9,545 bases of DNA, taken from NCBI GenBank assembly GCA_009691645.1, contig SIAT01000061.1, positions 1 to 9,545 on the forward strand, read 5' to 3'. The position numbers and the translations under genes were made by a program. A model generated the notes under the pieces. It saw only the letters and a program-made list of their open reading frames with translations, did no database searches and was not told the DNA's origin. This DNA comes from Pedosphaera sp. (lineage in GTDB: Bacteria > Verrucomicrobiota > Verrucomicrobiia > Limisphaerales > SIAT01). Positions 1-5,135 of this stretch are shown one piece after another (within the stretch, counting starts at the first letter, position 1; each line of letters begins with the position of its first letter).

Positions 1-174
1 TTGACGGTTCCAGTCCTGCATGAGCATCAGCGTTTCGGCCTCACTCATGCCGAAACCATTCGCCATGGTACAAGCCGCATGGAAGGTGGTGGAGTGCCCC
101 CCTGCCCCACTGACAGCCGGTGACATTCGTGACAGGTAGCGGCCGGCGCGCTCGAACGTGGTTAGCTTTTGCAT
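1..174 (-). CDS. N-terminal fragment of a phage/plasmid-type primase-helicase (DUF3987/primase-like), runs off left edge
   Basis: An ATG at 174-172 opens a frame that stays open for 58 codons to the window edge. The peptide has the pattern RAGRYLSRMSPAVSGAGGH (residues 9-27) followed by TTFHAACTMANGFGMSEAE (29-47) and a final DWNR. This resembles the 'YL.KM.PA.SG.GGH..TF..A..L..GF.LS..EA..LL..WN' module found in replication primases and DUF3987/AAA-type helicase proteins of phages, satellites and plasmids. The recognition is from memory of the family and the catalytic part is not visible. The start is favoured by an AAAGG site 4 bases upstream and by lying 11 bases after the excisionase stop, so the two genes are probably one operon. 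Expected role: replication of the excised element. A different protein sharing this N-terminal module is possible. Confidence 0.6.
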   Translation of the reverse strand, partial: MQKLTTFERAGRYLSRMSPAVSGAGGHSTTFHAACTMANGFGMSEAETLMLMQDWNRQ

Positions 175-185
175 AACGCCTTTGA

Positions 186-386
186 TTAAGAGGTGAGTTC
201 TGCGAGTCGCTTCTCGACGGCCGCCCTTGGGAATCTGACAAGCCGAGGGCCGAATCGGATTATCGGAAGACGCCCCTTGGAGACCATCACCTCTATTGAC
301 CGTTCGGAAACGTGGAGAAAGAACGCCACCTCCCGCTTGGTCATCAACGCCCGCTCAACCGCCTTCTCGCTGTATGTATCGCTCAT
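186..386 (-). CDS. Excisionase / AlpA-like helix-turn-helix DNA-binding protein
   Basis: This 66-residue protein is a single winged helix-turn-helix of the MerR/excisionase (HTH_17) type. The core is MTKREVAFFLHVSERSIEVM (residues 15-34), then SKGRLPIIRFGPRLVRF (36-52), the usual 'recognition helix, G-R-L-P, wing, R-L-V-R-F' layout, with a short closing helix AVEKRLAEL. Such proteins direct excision as recombination directionality factors or activate integrase and excision genes. The frame is open further upstream, but the ATG at 386-384 is chosen because the fold starts right after it and AAAGGA lies 8 bases upstream; the upstream part reads as leader and terminator sequence. It stops 11 bases before the primase-like gene. 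Likely partner: the integrase at 1324-2640. Whether it is a repressor, activator or excision factor cannot be told from sequence. Confidence 0.88.
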   Translation of the reverse strand: MSDTYSEKAVERALMTKREVAFFLHVSERSIEVMVSKGRLPIIRFGPRLVRFPRAAVEKRLAELTS

Positions 387-433
387 AGTCGCTATCCTTT
401 TGTTCCACGGCACACTGTGCACCTCTGGATGGA

Positions 434-462
434 TGGATAGGTCTAGTCGCGTCCTATGCCAA
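434..462 (-). promoter_or_regulatory. Possible promoter for the excisionase-primase operon
   Basis: On the minus strand TTGGCA (462-457) is followed after 17 bases by TATCCA (439-434). The -35 box is good (5 of 6 against TTGACA); the -10 box is weak (3 of 6). It lies about 50 bases upstream of the excisionase ATG and downstream of the terminator at 499-526, where an independent promoter for the operon is expected. Tentative. Confidence 0.3.
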
Positions 463-478
463 TAGGTATGCGAGTCGC
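437..478 (-). repeat. Cluster of short direct and inverted repeats in the excisionase leader (possible operator)
   Basis: On the plus strand ATAGGTCTAGTCGC (437-450) and ATAGGTATGCGAGTCGC (462-478) share the ends ATAGG and AGTCGC. A further TAGTCGC lies at 386-392 over the excisionase start region. Between the two copies sits an inverted repeat, CCTAT-GCCA-ATAGG (453-466), which overlaps the proposed -35 box. This is the kind of arrangement expected for a binding site of a small HTH regulator, but the arms are short and no family consensus is known to me. The remaining leader (387-436, 479-498) holds a GGAT triplication (427-438) and nothing else clear. Confidence 0.35.
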
Positions 479-498
479 GCAACAGGGGGTGATGAACG

Positions 499-526
499 AA
501 AAACCCCTGAATTATCAGGGGTTTTT
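499..526 (-). terminator. Rho-independent terminator, bidirectional, after the integrase-unknown gene pair
   Basis: A perfect 12-base inverted repeat, AAAAACCCCTGA / TCAGGGGTTTTT with a 4-base loop (511-514), has a T run on the 3' side on either strand. It starts 33 bases beyond the stop of the minus-strand gene at 560-1318, so it most likely ends the integrase-unknown transcript. It also insulates the excisionase-primase operon from integrase transcription, meaning the two units need separate promoters. Confidence 0.82.
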
Positions 527-559
527 GAACTCTCAGGAAAGTGTGTCGCGCAACAAAAA

Positions 560-1318
560 CTACCACGCTTTCCGCTTCGCCGCAGATTTCTTGGCTAACG
601 GTTTCGCTTCCGCCTCCTGCTTCCTCGCTGAATACTGGGCAGCTATTTTTGCCGCCGTTGAGGTATAGGCTAGTTTTCTGAAGCGATCCTTGAAATCATC
701 GTCCGGCTCGGAAAAAGTGCAGTGATCCAATGTGGAAGTATTCGCTTTCTCCCCAGTTTCAAAAAAATGGTTGGGAAGAATAAGGCTAGGGAGTGGAACG
801 AGTTCGTCGGAGGAAATCACGGAGCCGTCCTTTCGGCATGGTGCGGTCGATAATTGTCCCGAAGAGTTCTCGAAGACACCATATTCCGTCACGGCATCCG
901 GATGCAAAGACACTATTTCCAAAAGTGTCCCCACTCGACCCGCTAACATCCATTGGAATGCCATTTTGTAATCGATCCTGCTGTCCGCTCTCAAGAACTC
1001 GTCAACGGCCAACTCGCCAGCCTCACGCGCCATACTCATGAACCGATTCCAAAGGCGGTCAACTTCAAGCCGCTGTCCTCGCGAGCAAGCAATGCGCGAC
1101 GCGAACAGATTAGCTAGTGTTTGGAAGCTTAAAGTGGGATCACACCGCCCGTGTTCGCCAGCGTTTTTTATTGAATCAATGGCGAGCCTGGCGGTTTCAG
1201 CTTTCGTTTTTCCTCCAACTAATGCGCGTAGCTGATTCTCCTTGGCTTTCGTTTTCTTGCGCGATTTTTTGCTGCGCCCCCGATCGGGCAGCTTGTTGTA
1301 TATGGATTTGTTTAGCAT
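560..1318 (-). CDS. Conserved-looking protein of unknown function, coupled to the integrase
   Basis: I do not recognise this 252-residue protein. It starts with a strongly basic segment (residues 10-30, RSKKSRKKTKAKENQL within it) and ends with a second Lys/Ala-rich segment (about 233-252, closing in SAAKRKAW), so nucleic-acid contact is possible. The middle (about 63-150) looks mostly helical, with LANLFASRIACSRGQRLEVD, then RLWNRFMSMAREAGELAVDE, and FQWMLAGRVGTLLEIVSL. A looser acidic part, EPDDDFKDRF, sits near residue 205. There is no signal peptide, membrane segment or known catalytic motif. The ATG at 1318 is 5 bases after the integrase TAA with AAAGG about 10 bases upstream, which suggests translational coupling. 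A terminator follows the stop. Base composition is more AT-rich than the core genes. Context suggests a role in integration, excision, element control or defence, all inference. Confidence 0.85.
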   Translation of the reverse strand: MLNKSIYNKLPDRGRSKKSRKKTKAKENQLRALVGGKTKAETARLAIDSIKNAGEHGRCDPTLSFQTLANLFASRIACSRGQRLEVDRLWNRFMSMAREAGELAVDEFLRADSRIDYKMAFQWMLAGRVGTLLEIVSLHPDAVTEYGVFENSSGQLSTAPCRKDGSVISSDELVPLPSLILPNHFFETGEKANTSTLDHCTFSEPDDDFKDRFRKLAYTSTAAKIAAQYSARKQEAEAKPLAKKSAAKRKAW

Positions 1319-1323
1319 TGGAT

Positions 1324-2640
1324 TTAAACCTTTGCAGCAGCCGACCCGATGATGATGGGTATGATATTGTCCGCCAGTTTCGGTGGAAAGGCGCCGAACC
1401 AGCGCGCGGCCTCCTCCTCGTGGACGAGTTCACGGTAGTGCTTGAAGATCATGTTGGCGCTGTTGCCCGCCTCAAGAGCGACCCGCCCCACGTCCTTGAG
1501 AATGGCGAGACGATAGGAGCAGTAGGAGTGGCGTAGACCGTTACGTTTCCACTTGAACTTGCCTCGGTTACCCGCAGCGCGGCGGGCGCGGTTCACGTCG
1601 TTTATGACCCCTTTGCAAAACTTGTTTTCCTCGGCGAAGTGAGCGACTCGCCCTTCGGGTTGAGCGCGGGGTTTGAGCCAAGCCACGGCGGCATCGCCCA
1701 AGGGGACGACTCGTCGGGCGGCGGTCTTGGCGTTGATGGCTTTTACTTCCACAAGGCGGCGGCCGAGGTTCACATCACGCCAGTCCAGCCGCATGATCTC
1801 AGCGGTACGCAGCCCGGTAAAAGCCCCGATGGCCAGCCACGGCACCAAGCTGGGCCGCGCGGATTCCAGCATTTCGCGCAACTCATCGGGCGTGAAAACT
1901 TCCGTGACAGGTAGCTCGGCCTGCGGGCGCTCGACGCCTTCAAGTTCTTCGAGCAGATCGCGCGGGGCGTATTTGCGTTTCACGGCAAAGTGAAAGGCGC
2001 TGAGGATGAGCCGCCAGAGGTTTAGCTTGCTCCGGTTGCTGACGGGTAGCCCGTCGAGGTGCAGCTGGAGCATGGGCGCGGTGACTTCCTGCACCGGAAG
2101 CTGGAACACCCGCTTGAATGCCCCGAGGCGCGATCGCATGTCGCCTAGGTAACGCGCACTCTTCCCAGCCTTTTCCTTGGCGGCGATAAATTCGTCCACC
2201 AACTCAGGGACAGTGCGGGATGCGCGGATGGATGCGCGTCGGTCAGCGTATTCCTTGGCAGCTTGGCGGAGGGTGACGTCAGCGGGCAAAAACTTCACGG
2301 CTTCGACGTATCCAATGACGACGAGATTGAGATCGGCTTCGACGTTCCATTTGCGGAGATTGGCTAGGGCATTGGCGTAATCCATCGCCTCCTTGCCGGT
2401 GAGCTTCAGCGCGGCATTGTCGCCCTTGGCGAGCTTGTCCAAGGCGGATTGAGCTTCGGCCTTGGCTTTGACGAGGTCGGTGAATTTCTTCTTTATCCTC
2501 TGGGTACCCGAATAGTAGGCGAGGGTGAACTCGGGATGCGCAGCTTTAAGCTCCCGACGGTTGGTGTTCGCGGCCGGCCGATAGATGCGATTCCAAGTGG
2601 GGTAGATGGTGACGGAAACACTCCCTCTCTTTATCTCCAA
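1324..2640 (-). CDS. Tyrosine recombinase / phage-type integrase
   Basis: This 438-residue integrase should catalyse site-specific recombination of the element with the ssrA 3' end. The N-terminal part (about 1-120) is the arm-type DNA-binding region, a SAM-like core-binding domain spans about 143-235, and the catalytic domain about 248-410. Catalytic residues seen: R278 in GAFTGLRTAEI, K305 in NAKTAARRVVPL, R370 in NGLRHSYCSYRLA, and the nucleophile Y402 in KHYRELV. The first catalytic His (HxxR) is Asn367 and the second (GHS) is Asn393, substitutions I believe are common in this integrase branch. The start is TTG at 2640: no ATG occurs in frame before residue 86, an in-frame stop lies at 2670-2668, and the opening IKRGSVSVTIYP resembles normal N-termini of this group. 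No clear ribosome site precedes it, so translation may be weak. It is transcribed away from ssrA, in the usual place for an integrase next to its att site. Confidence 0.95.
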   Translation of the reverse strand: MEIKRGSVSVTIYPTWNRIYRPAANTNRRELKAAHPEFTLAYYSGTQRIKKKFTDLVKAKAEAQSALDKLAKGDNAALKLTGKEAMDYANALANLRKWNVEADLNLVVIGYVEAVKFLPADVTLRQAAKEYADRRASIRASRTVPELVDEFIAAKEKAGKSARYLGDMRSRLGAFKRVFQLPVQEVTAPMLQLHLDGLPVSNRSKLNLWRLILSAFHFAVKRKYAPRDLLEELEGVERPQAELPVTEVFTPDELREMLESARPSLVPWLAIGAFTGLRTAEIMRLDWRDVNLGRRLVEVKAINAKTAARRVVPLGDAAVAWLKPRAQPEGRVAHFAEENKFCKGVINDVNRARRAAGNRGKFKWKRNGLRHSYCSYRLAILKDVGRVALEAGNSANMIFKHYRELVHEEEAARWFGAFPPKLADNIIPIIIGSAAAKV

Positions 2641-2663
2641 CGGCTCGTGGAGAGGATGAAGGG

Positions 2664-2675
2664 CGGCCTAGGCCG
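2664..2675. repeat. Perfect 12-base palindrome upstream of the integrase start
   Basis: CGGCCTAGGCCG is a perfect palindrome lying 24 bases before the integrase TTG, in the leader between the proposed promoter and the gene. It could be an operator or a small RNA hairpin limiting integrase expression; short GC-rich palindromes also arise by chance in GC-rich DNA. Confidence 0.4.
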
Positions 2676-2710
2676 AAGACCGATGGGAAGTCGGCGCAAT
2701 CATGCGAGAC

Positions 2711-2738
2711 ATTGTCCCGTATCCGTCCCGTAAGTCAA
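2711..2738 (-). promoter_or_regulatory. Possible integrase promoter
   Basis: On the minus strand TTGACT (2738-2733) is followed after 16 bases by GACAAT (2716-2711). The -35 box matches 5 of 6 consensus bases and the -10 box 4 of 6. It lies about 70 bases upstream of the integrase start in the only gap between ssrA and the integrase. The spacer is filled by the GTCCCGT direct repeats, so binding there would interfere with transcription. Confidence 0.4.
2714..2731. repeat. Direct repeat GTCCCGT x2 next to the attachment site
   Basis: GTCCCGT occurs at 2714-2720 and 2725-2731, an 11-base period, about one helical turn, so both copies face the same side of the DNA. They lie about 35-50 bases from the ssrA 3' end and inside the proposed integrase promoter. 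This fits arm-type integrase or excisionase binding sites that also give autoregulation; function is inferred only from position. Confidence 0.45.
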
Positions 2739-2765
2739 CTGTTTACCAAAAACACCAACAAAAAG

Positions 2766-2795
2766 TGGTGGAGGCGGCGGGAGTTGAACCCGCGT
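2766..2795. other. Predicted attachment site in the ssrA 3' end (one copy visible)
   Basis: The T arm, acceptor 3' strand and CCA of ssrA, directly adjoining the element, are the expected crossover region for an integrase sited here. The bases just beyond (2741-2764) are A-rich, with CCAAAAACACCAACAAAAAG on the plus strand. The exact core cannot be set, because the matching direct repeat at the far end of the element is outside the window; no second copy is present in 1-2760. Confidence 0.45.
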
Positions 2796-2994
2796 CCCAA
2801 AAAAACTTGCCAAGAACCTCTACATGCTTAGCCGGACATTGTTGTTCATCGACGGGATGACGTTCCGGCACGAATCCCGCCGATTAGTCCGCATGGAGTT
2901 TTTTCGGTCGCCACCGCGCGGTCTCCGGCGGCGACCTAACCGGCTATAGCGTCTGTCCACCCCAGCCGGTGTCGGGCAGCAGACGTCGCAGCAT

Positions 2995-3024
2995 TTAAGC
3001 GGCGAGGGCCAGTTCTTCGTTGGC
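2995..3024 (-). other. tmRNA proteolysis-tag reading frame, ANEELALAA
   Basis: Within ssrA the frame GCC AAC GAA GAA CTG GCC CTC GCC GCT ends in TAA. It reads ANEELALAA, preceded in the finished tag by the alanine carried on tmRNA itself. The ending LALAA matches the usual ClpXP-type degron. The preceding TTAACT fits the conserved UA-rich determinant just before the resume codon. The exact resume codon is inferred by comparison with known tmRNAs. Confidence 0.88.
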
Positions 3025-3132
3025 AGTTAACGATTGGTCCGATGATTAACGAGGCCCACAGACCATCCTCGGCATGCCATCCCTGACGCATCTCTCTGGT
3101 CGAAACCAGTACGCCCCCGGAAAGACGTTCCT

Positions 3133-3161
3133 GCTATGCCGCAAAAATCGCCTGCGGTCAA
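3133..3161 (-). promoter_or_regulatory. Probable ssrA promoter
   Basis: On the minus strand TTGACC (3161-3156) and CATAGC (3138-3133) are 17 bases apart and end 14 bases before the mature tmRNA 5' end, leaving a short leader for RNase P removal. The -35 box matches 5 of 6 consensus bases; the -10 box is weak (3 of 6). The rest of the 3119-3229 gap shows nothing else clear; it must also hold the start signals of the divergent gene at 3230. Confidence 0.4.
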
Positions 3162-3229
3162 GATGACACGCTGATGCCGCTCATCGTCCTGCTGTTGAAA
3201 GCCGCGCGCTGCTCTGCTCTCATCCGCAC

Positions 3230-3688
3230 ATGAAAGCCCCGGCCCACATCACCACTCCCGACCAATACATCGCCGCCCTGCCCGAACCGCGCCGCGCTGC
3301 CATCCAAACCTTGCACAACGCCATCCGCAAAGCCGCGCCCTCCCTCAAATCCGAGATCGGCTACGGCATGCTCGCCTACGGCCCCTTCCACACCACCTAC
3401 GCCAGCGGCCGCGAGGTGGATACGTGGGCCGTCTGCCTCGCCAGCCAGAAGAATTACATCAGCCTCTACGTCGGCGGATGCCTCGCCAATCAGGAGAACC
3501 CCGCCGGCAGTTGCGAAAACAAAAGTTACCTTCCCGACCGTTACCTTCTCCAACTCGGTAAAGTGTCCGTCGGCAAAGCCTGCATCCGTTTCAAGAAACT
3601 CGAGGACCTCAACCTCAAGGTCGCGATGGAGCTCGTGAAAAAGGCGGCCCAACTGAAGAAGCAGCCCGCCGGTTCAAAGTGCGAGTAA
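3230..3688 (+). CDS. DUF1801 domain protein (YdhG-like)
   Basis: This 152-residue protein matches the DUF1801/YdhG family from about residue 8 to 143. Typical parts are TPDQYIAALPEPRRAAIQTL near the start, then IGYGMLAYGPF (43-53, the 'YGMPAYG' element), the strand SQKNYISLYVGG (72-83), and GKACIRFKKLEDLNLKVAME (114-133). The family is small, soluble and cytoplasmic; some members are called iron chaperones, but the function is not firmly established. There are no membrane or export signals. It is the only plus-strand gene here, divergent from ssrA and convergent with icd, whose stop is 34 bases away with no terminator hairpin that I can see in between. No ribosome site precedes the ATG, as for other core genes in the window. 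A longer minus-strand frame over the same bases was rejected as a shadow. Confidence 0.9.
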   Translation: MKAPAHITTPDQYIAALPEPRRAAIQTLHNAIRKAAPSLKSEIGYGMLAYGPFHTTYASGREVDTWAVCLASQKNYISLYVGGCLANQENPAGSCENKSYLPDRYLLQLGKVSVGKACIRFKKLEDLNLKVAMELVKKAAQLKKQPAGSKCE

Positions 3689-3722
3689 CGGGAAGGTGTT
3701 TAATGGATCGCGCCAACAGCAC

Positions 3723-5084
3723 TCACATGTGCGCGATCATGTTGTCGCCGAAGGCGGAGCACTTGATCTCGGTCGCACCGTCCATTTGGCGCGCGAAATC
3801 GTAGGTGACGCGCTTGCTGGCAATCGCGCCGTTGAGTCCTTTCAAAATGAGGTCGGCGGCTTCGGTCCAGCCGAGGTGGCGCAGCATCATCTCGCCGCTG
3901 AGAACGACGGAGCCGGGGTTGACTTGATCTTTGCCAGCATACTTGGGCGCGGTGCCGTGCGTGGCCTCGAAGATGGCGTGGCCGGTGACGTAGTTGATGT
4001 TACCGCCGGGCGCGATGCCGATGCCGCCGACTTGCGCAGCGAGCGCGTCGCTGAGGTAATCGCCGTTGAGATTGAGCGTGGCGATGACATCGAAATCCGT
4101 CGGGCGCGTGAGGACTTGTTGCAGGGCGATGTCGGCGATGGCGTCCTTAATGAGGAGCGCGCCGCCGGCGAGCGCGGCCTTTTGTTCAGCGTTGGCGGCG
4201 TCTTCGCCCTTGTCCTTCTTGGTCTTTTCCCATTTGGCCCACGTGTAAACTTTATCGCCGAAGATGCGTTCGGCCGCGCTGTAACCCCAGTCACGGAACG
4301 CGCCCTCGGTGTATTTCATGATGTTGCCCTTGTGGACAATCGTCACGTTGCGGCGCTTGTTCGCCAGCGCATATTCCACGGCCGCCTTCATCAAGCGAAT
4401 CGTGCCGACGTTGGAGACGGCCTTGATGCCGAGGCCGACTTGCACGGGAATGTGCGAGCAGTCGTGATCGGGCGCGGCGAGTTTCATGTAGCCGGCAATG
4501 GCGTCCTTGGTGCCAAAACGAATCTTGGCAAAATCCTTCGGGAATTCCTTCGCGAGAAAATCCAAAACCTTCTGCGCCTCGGGCGAGCCGCCGACGAACT
4601 CGATGCCCGCGTAAATGTCCTCCGTGTTCTCGCGGAAGATGACCATGTCCACCGCCTCGGGGCGTTTCACCGGGCTGGGCACTCCGGTGAACCATTGCAC
4701 CGGGCGCAGGCAAACGTAGAGGTCGAGCATCTGGCGCAACGCGACGTTGAGCGAACGCATGCCGCCGCCGATGGGCGTGGTGAGCGGACCTTTGATGCCG
4801 ACGAGAAATTCGCGGAACGCATCCACGGTATCATCGGGCAGCCAGTTGTTAAAACGCTTGAAGCTTTCTTCGCCCGCGAAGACTTCCATCCACGCGATCT
4901 TGCGCTGGCCGCCGTAGGCTTTCTCGACGGCGGCATCCATCACGCGCACGGCCGAAGCCCAGATGTCGGGGCCGGTGCCATCGCCGCGAATGAACGGGAT
5001 GATGGGATTGGCGGGGACAGAGAGCTTGCCGTTGACGATGACAATTTTGCCGCCAGCGGGAACGGTGCAAGTGGTGTAAGACAT
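3723..5084 (-). CDS. icd: NADP-dependent isocitrate dehydrogenase
   Basis: This enzyme oxidises isocitrate to 2-oxoglutarate and CO2 with NADP in the TCA cycle, in the cytoplasm. It has 453 residues against about 416 for the E. coli enzyme and is collinear with it. Substrate site: KGPLTTPIGGGMRSLNVALR (98-117) with S111, the counterpart of the serine phosphorylated by AceK in enterics, then R117, R127, and R151 and Y158 in RENTEDIYAG. Also seen are K252 in HKGNIMK and the metal-binding Asp region NLNGDYLSDALAAQ (338-351). NADP preference is supported by K381 and Y382 in HGTAPKY and by Y428 and R432 in VTYDFARQMDGA. The extra length is mainly an insert near 190-213 and a Lys/Ala-rich stretch near 285-308. 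It follows dxs by 51 bases and may be co-transcribed with it, or have its own promoter there. The ATG is chosen by length and lacks a clear ribosome site. Confidence 0.97.
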   Translation of the reverse strand: MSYTTCTVPAGGKIVIVNGKLSVPANPIIPFIRGDGTGPDIWASAVRVMDAAVEKAYGGQRKIAWMEVFAGEESFKRFNNWLPDDTVDAFREFLVGIKGPLTTPIGGGMRSLNVALRQMLDLYVCLRPVQWFTGVPSPVKRPEAVDMVIFRENTEDIYAGIEFVGGSPEAQKVLDFLAKEFPKDFAKIRFGTKDAIAGYMKLAAPDHDCSHIPVQVGLGIKAVSNVGTIRLMKAAVEYALANKRRNVTIVHKGNIMKYTEGAFRDWGYSAAERIFGDKVYTWAKWEKTKKDKGEDAANAEQKAALAGGALLIKDAIADIALQQVLTRPTDFDVIATLNLNGDYLSDALAAQVGGIGIAPGGNINYVTGHAIFEATHGTAPKYAGKDQVNPGSVVLSGEMMLRHLGWTEAADLILKGLNGAIASKRVTYDFARQMDGATEIKCSAFGDNMIAHM

Positions 5085-5135
5085 GGTGCGTGTGTTTGAT
5101 TCGGAAAATGACGGCTGCGAGTGCGCGCAGAAACT

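Larger units (their letters stand above)
1..2765 (-). mobile_element. Integrase-proximal end of an integrative element inserted at ssrA (partial)
   Basis: The stretch from the left edge to the tmRNA 3' end holds a tyrosine integrase directly next to ssrA, a small excisionase-type HTH protein and a primase-like N-terminus, all on the minus strand. tmRNA genes are a well-known insertion target of tyrosine integrases, which recombine in the tRNA-like 3' end and restore it. The genes here are visibly more AT-rich and use more mixed codons than the icd-dxs-xse block. The far end and the second attachment-site copy lie outside the window, so size and cargo are unknown. Order (int, unknown, xis/alpA-like, primase) fits a phage satellite or small integrative element more than a full prophage, but this is inference. 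Confidence 0.8.
2766..3118 (-). ncRNA. ssrA: tmRNA (transfer-messenger RNA)
   Basis: This RNA, together with SmpB, rescues ribosomes stalled on broken mRNAs and tags the unfinished protein for proteolysis. The 5' end is GGGGGCGTACTGGTTTCGAC (3118-3099), the classic tmRNA opening. The 3' end forms a T arm, GCGGG-TTCAACT-CCCGC (2793-2777), followed by the acceptor strand CGCCTCC, A and CCA encoded in the gene (2768-2766). The acceptor strands pair over 7 bases with a G3:U70 wobble, the alanine identity element. Length of about 353 bases is normal for one-piece tmRNA. The tag frame lies at 3024-2995. The gene is intact despite the neighbouring element. Ends are set by pairing and are good to a base or so. 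Confidence 0.97.

Noticed and set aside
41..241. A 66-codon minus-strand frame between the primase-like and excisionase genes.
   Set aside because: It overlaps both in another frame and has no recognisable content; the two overlapped genes have motifs and ribosome sites.
427..438. GGAT tandem triplet as a phase-variation tract.
   Set aside because: Only three units and in a non-coding leader; too short for slippage control to be argued.
387..566. An N-terminal extension of the excisionase by 60 residues to 566.
   Set aside because: It would be encoded by the terminator, promoter and repeat region and even overlap the end of the upstream gene; the ATG at 386 has a ribosome site and the family fold starts there.
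2761..2800. A tRNA gene at the integrase end.
   Set aside because: The T arm and CCA belong to the tRNA-like domain of tmRNA: there is no anticodon arm, and the matching 5' strand lies 340 bases away.
3158..3652. A 164-codon minus-strand frame over the DUF1801 gene and the ssrA promoter.
   Set aside because: Gly/Val/Ala-rich low-complexity peptide; the plus-strand DUF1801 match is convincing.
3696..5099. A 467-codon plus-strand open frame opposite icd.
   Set aside because: It mirrors a clear icd gene. Long antisense frames are expected in GC-rich coding DNA, and the peptide shows no family pattern.
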